Source of the DNA: Allobosea sp. Tri-44
Lineage (GTDB): Bacteria > Pseudomonadota > Alphaproteobacteria > Rhizobiales > Beijerinckiaceae
DNA: 64,000 nucleotides
Assembly: GCF_004123845.1 (NCBI RefSeq)
Contig: NZ_NBDP01000015.1
Span: forward strand, 186,001-250,000
Reading direction: 5' to 3'
In this document: piece by piece, positions 33,810 to 40,501 of the stretch
Layout of the letters: each line of letters starts with the position of its first letter
Position numbering within the stretch: position 1 is the stretch's first letter
Notes under the pieces: generated by a model
Told to the model about the DNA's origin: nothing
Seen by the model: only the letters and a program-made list of their open reading frames with translations
The model's database searches: none
Position numbers and translations under genes: made by a program

Positions 33810-35642
33810 TCAGTCGAGCTCGAACGCGTCCTTGTAGTCGAGCTTAAGCGCCGGATCCTGATCCTCTTTCCGCAGCAGGCAATTGCCGACGACGAGGAGC
33901 TCGATCTCCGACCCCATGAAGCAGCGGAAGGCATCGCCCGGCGTGCAGACAATCGGCTCGCCACGGACATTGAACGAGGTATTGACCACCACCGGGCAGC
34001 CGGTCAGCGCCTTGAAGCGCGAGATCAGCTGATGGTAGCGCGGGTTGGTCTCTTCATGCACCGTCTGGATACGGGCTGAATAGTCGACATGGGTGACGGC
34101 GGGGATCGTCGAGCGCGGCACGTTCAGCTTGTCGATGCCGAAGAGGGCCTTTTCCTTGTCCGTCATCTCGCGCCGCAGCCCCTCGCGCACATCGGCGACG
34201 AGCAGCATGTAAGGCGAGTCGCCGTCGAGCTCGAACCAGTCGGCGACATCCTCGCGCAGCACCGAGGGCGCGAAGGGCCGGAAGCTCTCGCGGTACTTCA
34301 CCTTGAGATTGAGCGTCTTCTGCATCGCAGGGGAGCGCGGGTCGCCGAGGATCGAGCGGCCACCGAGCGCGCGCGGCCCGAACTCCATCCGCCCCTGCAT
34401 CCAGCCGACCGCCTTGCCGTCAGCGAGGCCCTGCGCAGTCGCCTCGATCAGGGTGGCATCGTCCATCGCCGTGAACTTCGCCCCGGCGGCTGTCAGCTCA
34501 GCCTCGATCTCGGCCTGTGAGAACTCCGGCCCGAGATAGCTGCCGCGCATCGCATCGCCCGCGGCGGGGACTTGGCGCGGCTTGCCGTGGAAGAGGTGGT
34601 AGCCCGCGAGCGCTGCCCCCAACGCCCCGCCTGCATCGCCGGCCGCCGGCTGGATCCAGAGACCCTCGAAGAGGCCCTCTCGCAGGAGCTTGCCATTGGC
34701 GACGCAGTTCAGCGCGACGCCACCGGCGAGGCAGAGGTTCTTCTGCCCGGTCTCGGCGCGGATCGAGCGGGCGAGCCTGAGCACGATCTCCTCGGTCACC
34801 GCCTGGATCGAGGCCGCCATGTCCATGTGGAACTGGGTGAGCAATTGCTCGGGACCACGCACCGGCTCGCCGAACAAGGCGGCGAACTTGTCGTTGGTCA
34901 TGGTCAGGCCGACGCCATAGTTGAAATAGCTCTGGTCGAGCTGGAAGGAGCCGTCCTCCTTCAGGTCGACCAGCTTCTCCAGCATCAGCTGGGCGAAGCG
35001 CGGCTCGCCATAGGGCGCGAGCCCCATGACCTTGTACTCGCCGGAATTGACCTTGAAGCCGATATAATAAGTCACCGCCGAATAAAGCAGCCCGAGCGAA
35101 TGCGGGAAATGCAGCTCCTTATGGACCTTGAGATCGTTCCCCTTGCCGATGGCGAGCGTCATCGTCGCCCATTCGCCGACCCCGTCCATGGTCAGCACCG
35201 CCGCTTCCTCGAAGGGCGAGGGATAGAAGGCGGAGGCGGCGTGCGAGAGATGGTGCTCGGTGAAGAGCAGCTTCTCGACGTCGAAGCTGGCCGAGAACGT
35301 CTTCAGCTCCTTGGCGATGATCTGCTTCTGGAACAGCTTGTCGCGCAGCCAGAGCGGCATCGCCATTTTGAAGGACTGGAAACCGCGCGGCGCGAAGGAA
35401 AGATAGGTTTCGAGCAGGCGCTCGAACTTGATGAAGGGCTTGTCGTAGAAGACGACCGCGTCGAGTTCGTCAAGCCCGCAGCCGGCGACCGAGAGGCAGT
35501 ACTCGACCGCGTGCTTCGGGAAATCGGCATCGTGCTTCCTGCGGGTGAAGCGCTCCTCCTGCGCCGCCGCCTCGATGCGCCCGTCGACGACCAGCGCTGC
35601 CGCGCTGTCATGGTAGAGGCCCGATATCCCGAGAATGCGCAT
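33810..35642 (-). CDS. Carbamoyltransferase (NodU/CmcH/TobZ family)
   Basis: About 610 residues. N-terminal Kae1-like domain begins RILGISGLYHDSAAALVVDG and contains EERFTRRKHDADFPKHAVEY and TEHHLSHAASAFYPSPFEEAAVLTMDG, the metal/nucleotide site. The C-terminal YrdC-like domain has GRMEFGPRALGGRSILGDPRS and NLKVKYRESFRPFAPSVL. These enzymes use carbamoyl phosphate and ATP to carbamoylate hydroxyls of sugars or secondary metabolites. Start at ATG 35642, because the conserved first strand begins there. It is third in an operon with SxtJ- and DUF5989-type membrane proteins, so the acceptor is probably a lipid-linked or surface glycan. Confidence 0.93.
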   Translation of the reverse strand: MRILGISGLYHDSAAALVVDGRIEAAAQEERFTRRKHDADFPKHAVEYCLSVAGCGLDELDAVVFYDKPFIKFERLLETYLSFAPRGFQSFKMAMPLWLRDKLFQKQIIAKELKTFSASFDVEKLLFTEHHLSHAASAFYPSPFEEAAVLTMDGVGEWATMTLAIGKGNDLKVHKELHFPHSLGLLYSAVTYYIGFKVNSGEYKVMGLAPYGEPRFAQLMLEKLVDLKEDGSFQLDQSYFNYGVGLTMTNDKFAALFGEPVRGPEQLLTQFHMDMAASIQAVTEEIVLRLARSIRAETGQKNLCLAGGVALNCVANGKLLREGLFEGLWIQPAAGDAGGALGAALAGYHLFHGKPRQVPAAGDAMRGSYLGPEFSQAEIEAELTAAGAKFTAMDDATLIEATAQGLADGKAVGWMQGRMEFGPRALGGRSILGDPRSPAMQKTLNLKVKYRESFRPFAPSVLREDVADWFELDGDSPYMLLVADVREGLRREMTDKEKALFGIDKLNVPRSTIPAVTHVDYSARIQTVHEETNPRYHQLISRFKALTGCPVVVNTSFNVRGEPIVCTPGDAFRCFMGSEIELLVVGNCLLRKEDQDPALKLDYKDAFELD

Positions 35643-35656
35643 CGCGGCCGGCGCGT

Positions 35657-35806
35657 TCAGAACAGCGTGTAGATGAAGGGCGCGATCGCGCTGCCCTTGG
35701 TCAGGAACAGCAGGCCGCCGAGCAGTACGCACATCAGCAGAATCGGCACCAGCCAGAACTTCTTTCGCGCCGCCATGAAGCGGAAGAACTCGCGCAGGAA
35801 CGACAT
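35657..35806 (-). CDS. DUF5989-type small membrane protein, 49 residues
   Basis: ATG 35806 to TGA 35657 encodes 49 residues: an amphipathic start with FLREFFRFMAARKK, one membrane helix FWLVPILLMCVLLGGLLFLT, and the ending KGSAIAPFIYTLF. The helix flanked by ARKKFW and the end SAIAPFIYTLF are what I recall for DUF5989, a family almost always placed beside carbamoyltransferase and SxtJ genes. It lies 13 bases after the SxtJ gene and 14 before the carbamoyltransferase. A membrane anchor or partner for the transferase is a reasonable guess; no function is established to my knowledge. Confidence 0.82.
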   Translation of the reverse strand: MSFLREFFRFMAARKKFWLVPILLMCVLLGGLLFLTKGSAIAPFIYTLF

Positions 35807-35819
35807 TGATCTATCCAGG

Positions 35820-36257
35820 TCAGAATTGATCTTTCATCGAGACCGGCTCCGGTCCCGGCGGATCACGGACGATCCAGTAGCTTTTCGCCTCCGGCTGCTT
35901 CTCCAGCCTGAGAAAGTCCTTGCCGACGAGCCGAGCAATGAGCGCCATCGGCGTGAAGAGGAGGAAGAACAGGATGCCGAGCACGATCGGGTTGACGATC
36001 ATGGCCAGGAGCAGGCCGAACTTCATCCAGAGCCGGTTCAACGGCGCGAGCACCGCCGGCCGGATCAACGCGACCGCGAGGAAGCCGGCGGCGACCAGCG
36101 CGAGCCAAGGCCAAGCCTTGCCCGCATGCCAGGCGCTATAGAGGCCGATCAGCGCGAAGACGGCCGCGAAGACGAAGCCGAAGGAGCGATCGCTCGATCC
36201 TTCATGCGCGTCATGGCCGGCCCCGGCCTGGAATTCGTGATGGACGCCCTTCGACAA
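35820..36257 (-). CDS. SxtJ-family membrane protein, TTG start
   Basis: 145 residues with three to four hydrophobic helices: FGFVFAAVFALIGLYSAWH, WPWLALVAAGFLAVALI, LLLAMIVNPIVLGILFFLLF, ending in a soluble SYWIVRDPPGPEPVSMKDQF. The WIVRDPP tail and NPIVLGILFFLLFTPMAL core are typical of SxtJ, named from the saxitoxin cluster and usually next to carbamoyltransferases. The start is TTG 36257, with AGGAG seven bases upstream; no ATG or GTG serves. First gene of a three-gene minus-strand operon. Confidence 0.83.
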   Translation of the reverse strand: MSKGVHHEFQAGAGHDAHEGSSDRSFGFVFAAVFALIGLYSAWHAGKAWPWLALVAAGFLAVALIRPAVLAPLNRLWMKFGLLLAMIVNPIVLGILFFLLFTPMALIARLVGKDFLRLEKQPEAKSYWIVRDPPGPEPVSMKDQF

Positions 36258-36342
36258 GCCACCGCTCCTGTTCAGGCGGCATGCTCTAGGCGATTAAGGG
36301 AGGAAGGTACAGGGCGAGGGGCACTCGGCGCAACCGTCAGCA

Positions 36343-36449
36343 CGTCATGCTCGGGCTTGCCCCGAGCATCTCAGGACAGGTGAGGCTCCAATTCTGCCCT
36401 TCCGTCCTGAGATTCTCGGGTCTGCGCTTCGCTTCGCCCGAGAATGACG
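36343..36449. repeat. Intergenic palindromic repeat related to 7167-7260
   Basis: CGTCATGCTCGGGCTTGCCC... CTCAGGAC on the left and GTCCTGAG... CCCGAGAATGACG on the right form a long hairpin between the SxtJ and SDR genes. Related in sequence (GTCATGxTCGGGCTTG) to the element at 7167-7260. Confidence 0.65.
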
Positions 36450-36459
36450 CCGCGATCCC

Positions 36460-37236
36460 TCAGCTCAGCATCCGCGTATCGCCGCAGACCGAGATCTCCT
36501 GGCCGGAGATCGTCCTGGCGAAGGGCGAGGCCAGGAAGACGATCTGCCTGGCGATGTCGTTGGGATCGACGAACTGCTTGATCGAGACGCCGGCGAAGAG
36601 ACGGTTGGTCATCTCCTCATGCGAGACATTGAGCGAGCGCGCCTTGTTGGCGATGACGCTCTGGATGCGCGGCCCGTCGACGAGGCCGGGGCAGATCGCG
36701 TTGACCCGGATGCCGAACTCGCCGAGCTCGGCCGAGAGCGCCTTGGTGAAGCCGATCACGCCCCATTTCGCCGCCGCATAGGGCGAGCGCAGCGGGAAGC
36801 CGTGCTTGCCGGCCTGGCTGGAGAGATTGACGATCGAAGCGTTCTTCGACTGCTTCAAGTGCTCGACGGCGAGCCGGGTGCAGTTGAACTGGCCGGTCAG
36901 GTCGATGGCGACGCAGGAATCCCAGTCCTCGGGCGCGATCTCGTCGACGCGCCCGGTCGGCCCGGCGATCCCGGCATTGTTGACGAGGCAATCGAGCCCG
37001 CCGAGCGCCGCCAGCGCCTCCTCGAACAGGCGCGCCACCGCCTTGCGGTCGGAGACGTCGCAGACCGACCGCGTGATCGCAGGGTCGCTCTGCGCCATCT
37101 CAGAGAGCGCTTTCTCGTCGACGTCGCAGATATGGACCCTGGCGCCCTCCGCCGCGAAGGCGCGCGCCGTCGCGCGGCCGATGCCGTTGGCGCCCGCTGT
37201 CACCAGCACGCGCAGGCCCTTGATCGTCAGATCCAT
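36460..37236 (-). CDS. SDR-family NAD(P)-dependent oxidoreductase
   Basis: 258 residues, classical short-chain dehydrogenase. Cofactor motif VTAGANGIGRATARAFA with Asp in HICDVD favouring NAD, NNAGIAGPTGRVDE, catalytic Ser in VNLSSQAGKHG and Tyr-x3-Lys in YAAAKWGVIGFTKAL, and CPGLVDGPRIQ. The substrate is likely a hydroxy acid or alcohol of the module centred on the ABC importer at 38-43 kb. The gene follows the GntR regulator gene in the same direction with a short gap, so they form a two-gene unit divergent from the importer operon. Confidence 0.9.
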   Translation of the reverse strand: MDLTIKGLRVLVTAGANGIGRATARAFAAEGARVHICDVDEKALSEMAQSDPAITRSVCDVSDRKAVARLFEEALAALGGLDCLVNNAGIAGPTGRVDEIAPEDWDSCVAIDLTGQFNCTRLAVEHLKQSKNASIVNLSSQAGKHGFPLRSPYAAAKWGVIGFTKALSAELGEFGIRVNAICPGLVDGPRIQSVIANKARSLNVSHEEMTNRLFAGVSIKQFVDPNDIARQIVFLASPFARTISGQEISVCGDTRMLS

Positions 37237-37274
37237 CGTTTCCGTCCCTTTTTCCTTCGTTGTTCTCGCGGGGC

Positions 37275-38039
37275 TTATTCCACCAGCCGCGCCGTGCGTT
37301 CGATATGGTCCGCCGCAGCGCTGATGTCCTCGACCAGCGCCTGCCTCGCCGCGGCCGGATCGCGCCGTCGCAACGCCTTCAACAGTGCCGCATGCGCGAC
37401 GACGGCGCTGCCGCCGTCGAGCCGGCGCGGCTCGTGCCGCATGTCGAGATTGAGGATCGGTCCCGCCTTGAGCCAGAGCCGGGAGATCATCTCGATCAGC
37501 GAGGGCATGCCAGCGGCTTCGTAAAGAGCAAAATGCAGGTCGCGATTGGTCGCAACCGCAGCCGCCGGGTCCGGCGGGTCGGCCCTCGCCGCCGCGAGGA
37601 ACGCCGCCTCATGCCGCGCAACCAAGGCGATCTGCTCATCGGTGATCACCTTCGCCGCCTCCTCGGCGGCGAAGCCCTCGACCACCAGCCTGATCCGGGT
37701 GAGCTCGCGGAACTGCGCCAGCGTCAGCACCGGCACGCGCACCGCCCGCCCCGGCAACACCTCCAGCGCCTTGTCGGCTGCGAGCCGGCTGACCGCCTCG
37801 CGCACCGGCATCATCGAGACGCCGAGCGCCTCGGCGACACGGCGCAGCGAGAGCTTCTCGCCCGGCGCCAGCCGCCCGGCGATCAGCAGCGCCCGAAGCT
37901 CGCCGGTGACCCGCTCGCCCAATGTCTCGTGCTGGAGCGAGCCAACCTCGTCGAGCGCGGACGCCTCTCCCACCTTCCCCCTGACGGAGGAGGCGAGCCG
38001 CGATCGCGGCGCATCTGAGGGCTGGACTCGGGCAATCAT
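37275..38039 (-). CDS. GntR-family regulator, FCD type
   Basis: About 254 residues. Residues 35-105 hold the winged helix: LGERVTGELRALLIAGRLAP, SLRRVAEALGVSMMPVREAV and LEVLPGRAVRVP. The FCD domain follows, with RLVVEGFAAEEAAK, NRDLHFALYEAAG and HAALLKALRRRD. The N-terminal 30 residues are unusually long for the family. Start placed at ATG 38039; the frame extends to 38063 over part of a palindrome. The palindrome CTGTGATCACAG upstream is the probable operator, from which it would control itself, the SDR and the importer. Confidence 0.9.
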   Translation of the reverse strand: MIARVQPSDAPRSRLASSVRGKVGEASALDEVGSLQHETLGERVTGELRALLIAGRLAPGEKLSLRRVAEALGVSMMPVREAVSRLAADKALEVLPGRAVRVPVLTLAQFRELTRIRLVVEGFAAEEAAKVITDEQIALVARHEAAFLAAARADPPDPAAAVATNRDLHFALYEAAGMPSLIEMISRLWLKAGPILNLDMRHEPRRLDGGSAVVAHAALLKALRRRDPAAARQALVEDISAAADHIERTARLVE

Positions 38040-38053
38040 GTCTGCCAACCTAA

Positions 38054-38065
38054 CTGTGATCACAG
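38054..38065. promoter_or_regulatory. CTGTGATCACAG palindrome, probable GntR operator
   Basis: A perfect 12 bp palindrome 14 bases upstream of the GntR start and about 95 before the importer gene. Symmetric TGTGATCACA sites are known for FCD-type GntR regulators (FadR/PdhR-like); CRP-type half-sites look similar (TGTGA), but the lack of a 6-base spacer argues against CRP. Confidence 0.6.
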
Positions 38066-38158
38066 ATCACGACAAGCAGCTGCGATGCCGCGCAATAAAG
38101 AATGACGATCGACGTAATCCGACGCCAAAGCGCGCGGGAAAGTTCTGGGAGGAACGGA

Positions 38159-39418
38159 ATGTCAGAGCAGTCACGGATCAAGAGCCTCTCGCGCCGCCAG
38201 ACGCTAGTTGGATTGGGCGCCACAGCCACTGGCCTCATCGCCAGCCCGGCGGTCATTCTCGCGCAAACGTCGGAGGCGATCCGCTTTGGGCACCTGACGC
38301 CGCGCACCGGCTTTCTTGGGCCGCTCGGCGAGTACGGCGTCATGGCCGCCGATCTCGCCGCCGAGGAGATCAATGCGGCCGGCGGCATCAACGGCCGCAA
38401 GCTCGAACTGCTGAAGGAAGATTCGGTCAATCCGCAGACTGCCTCGACCAAGGCCGAGCGCATGATCGAGCGCGACAAGGTCGCCTGCATCATCGGAGAG
38501 ATCTCGTCCGCCTCCTGTCTGACGATTTCGCAGGTCGCAGCCCGCAACAAGACGCTGTTCCTCAACACCGGTGGCAATTCCGACGCGCTGCGCGGCGAGA
38601 GCTGCAACCGCTACATGTTCCATGTCGAGCACCAGAACTCGATGTATGTGAAGAGCTGCGGCCGCTCGCTGCTGGCTCAGGGGCTGGTCAAGGGCAAGAA
38701 GTGGTTCTCGCTCACCGCCGACTACGCCTTCGGCCATGACCTCAGCAAGGTCGCCAAGCGCTTTATGGAAGCCAATGGCGGCCAGTTCGCCGCCGACAAG
38801 CTGGTGCCGACCGACGCGACCGACTTCTCGGCGCTGCTGCTCGAGATCCGCGCCGCCAAGCCCGATCTCGTCATCTCCAACCTCGCCGGCAACCAGATCA
38901 CCAATTTCCTCAAGCAGTATTCCGAGTTCGGCCTGACCTTCCCGGTCGCCGGCTTCGGCTTCGACACGGCTTTGGCCTGGGCCGCCGGCAAGGACAATTT
39001 CGGCGGCACCTGGCCCTGCGTCTGGCATCACCTGATCGACACGCCCTCGACCAAGGCCTTCGTCGCCGCCTTCACCAAGAAATACGGCAAGCCGCCAGAG
39101 AACCAGGCCTGGGGCGACTATGTCGGCGTCAAGGTCATGGCCCAGTCGATGAACGAGCTGAAGTCGACCGACACCGCCAAGATCCTCGAGCATCTCGAGA
39201 AAGGCGCGAAGTTCGACGTGATGAAGCCGCGCCAGGGCTATTTCCGCGCCTCCGACCACCAGCTGATCAGCGAGATGTACACGATCACCGCCTTGCCGGC
39301 GGCGCAGGTCAAGAACCAGTGGGACCTCTTCACCTCCTCGGCTCCGGTGCCCGGCCCGAACGAGGACATGGAGGTCATCGCCACTCAGGGCGACGAAGCC
39401 ATCTGCAAGATGAGCTGA
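38159..39418 (+). CDS. ABC transporter substrate-binding protein, LivJ/urea family 1
   Basis: About 419 residues. A twin-arginine-like signal (SRRQTLVGLGATATGLIASPAVILA) then the type I periplasmic fold: IRFGHLTPRTGFLGPLGEYG, AADLAAEEINAAGGINGRKL, and TKAERMIERDKVACIIGEISS. It binds the solute for the LivH and LivM-LivG-LivF importer encoded next. GGGAGGA lies six bases before ATG 38159. Likely ligands are amino acids or related amphoteric or carboxylic compounds; the catabolic genes downstream point to a beta-hydroxy acid. Confidence 0.93.
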   Translation: MSEQSRIKSLSRRQTLVGLGATATGLIASPAVILAQTSEAIRFGHLTPRTGFLGPLGEYGVMAADLAAEEINAAGGINGRKLELLKEDSVNPQTASTKAERMIERDKVACIIGEISSASCLTISQVAARNKTLFLNTGGNSDALRGESCNRYMFHVEHQNSMYVKSCGRSLLAQGLVKGKKWFSLTADYAFGHDLSKVAKRFMEANGGQFAADKLVPTDATDFSALLLEIRAAKPDLVISNLAGNQITNFLKQYSEFGLTFPVAGFGFDTALAWAAGKDNFGGTWPCVWHHLIDTPSTKAFVAAFTKKYGKPPENQAWGDYVGVKVMAQSMNELKSTDTAKILEHLEKGAKFDVMKPRQGYFRASDHQLISEMYTITALPAAQVKNQWDLFTSSAPVPGPNEDMEVIATQGDEAICKMS

Positions 39419-39430
39419 GGCGCTCTCCAC

Positions 39431-39577
39431 GGTCATTCCGGGGCAGGCCGCAGGCCTGAGCCCGGAACCCATAACCGCAGGTATCGCCGTCAGGGCGCGG
39501 CGTACACAGCGCGTCTCCCCGGAGCTCCAGTGGTTATGGATTCCGGGCTCTTCGCTCCGCGAAGCCCCGGAAAGACG
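39431..39577. repeat. Intergenic palindromic repeat (GTCATTCCGGGG type), copy 1
   Basis: Left arm GGTCATTCCGGGGCAGGCC... GGAACCCATAACC, right arm GGTTATGGATTCCGGGCTC... CCCCGGAAAGAC. A second copy at 43044-43193 shares both arms (GTCATTCCGGGG, GGTTATGG, GGAACCCATAACC), so they bracket the fused transporter gene. Confidence 0.75.
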
Positions 39578-39618
39578 AGGGGGTTCCGTCGGCCCCGTTT
39601 TTGAACAAAGGCCATCCC

Positions 39619-40494
39619 TTGCTCACCCTCTTCATCCAGCAGGTGCTGAACGGGCTGCTCGACGGGGTCTATTACCTCCTGATCGCGCTCGGCCTGTCGC
39701 TGATCTTCTCGCTCGGCGGCATCGTCAACCTGGCGCATGGCGCCTTCTATGCGATCGGCGCTTATCTCACGATCGTGCTCGCCCCCCATATCGGTTTCGG
39801 CGGCGCCATCATCGCCTCGCCCGTGCTGGTCGCGCTGATCGGCATCGTCATCGAGCGCGGGCTGTTCCAGCGCTTCTACCGTTCCGACCCGATCCTCTCG
39901 TTGCTGCTGACCTTCGGCCTCGCCATGGTCGCCGAGCAGTCGCTTCGGATGATCTTCGGTGCGCCGCCGCTGTCCTTCTCGATCCCGCCGGCGCTGCGCG
40001 GCCAGATCTTCATCGGCGACTTCATCTATTCGCGCTATCGCGCTTTGCTGATCCTGATCGCCGCCGCATGCGTGCTCGGCCTCTGGTTCCTGCTGCAACG
40101 CACCGCCTTCGGCCGCGTCGTGCGCGCCGGCGTGCAGAACCCCGACATGGTCGGCGCGCTCGGCATCTCGCTCCAGCCCTACATGATGACGGTCGCCGGC
40201 ATCGGCATCGGCCTAGCGGGGCTTGCCGGCGTGCTGCTCGCGCCGATCTATTCGATCCACCCGGCGATGGGCCAGGAGATCATCACGCCTGCCTTCGTCG
40301 TCGTCGTCATCGGCGGGCTCGGCTCCTTCTGGGGCGTCGTCGTCGCCGCGCTCATGGTCGGCCTGGTCAAGGGCATCACCATCGGCCTCGGCCTGACGCA
40401 ATGGTCGACCGCGGTGATCTACCTGATGATGCTGTTCGTCCTGCTCTTCCGTCCGCGCGGCCTGTTCGGCGAGCGCATCCAGCGCTTCGAGTGA
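39619..40494 (+). CDS. livH: Branched-chain amino acid-type ABC permease LivH, TTG start
   Basis: About 291 residues, eight or so membrane helices. Characteristic segments are LNGLLDGVYYLLIALGLSLIF, GIVNLAHGAFYAIGAY, YRALLILIAAACVLGLWFLL, VRAGVQNPDMVGALGIS (EAA-like loop), and VIGGLGSFWGVVVAALMVGLVKG. TTG 39601 and TTG 39619 are both available; AAAGG lies eight bases before the second, so I choose that. Forms the import channel with the fused protein that follows after seven bases. Confidence 0.9.
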   Translation: MLTLFIQQVLNGLLDGVYYLLIALGLSLIFSLGGIVNLAHGAFYAIGAYLTIVLAPHIGFGGAIIASPVLVALIGIVIERGLFQRFYRSDPILSLLLTFGLAMVAEQSLRMIFGAPPLSFSIPPALRGQIFIGDFIYSRYRALLILIAAACVLGLWFLLQRTAFGRVVRAGVQNPDMVGALGISLQPYMMTVAGIGIGLAGLAGVLLAPIYSIHPAMGQEIITPAFVVVVIGGLGSFWGVVVAALMVGLVKGITIGLGLTQWSTAVIYLMMLFVLLFRPRGLFGERIQRFE

Positions 40495-40501
40495 GGCCGT
40501 C

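Noticed and set aside
38054-38065. CRP/FNR-type site
   Set aside because: TGTGA half-sites are contiguous rather than separated by six bases, so a GntR operator is more likely.
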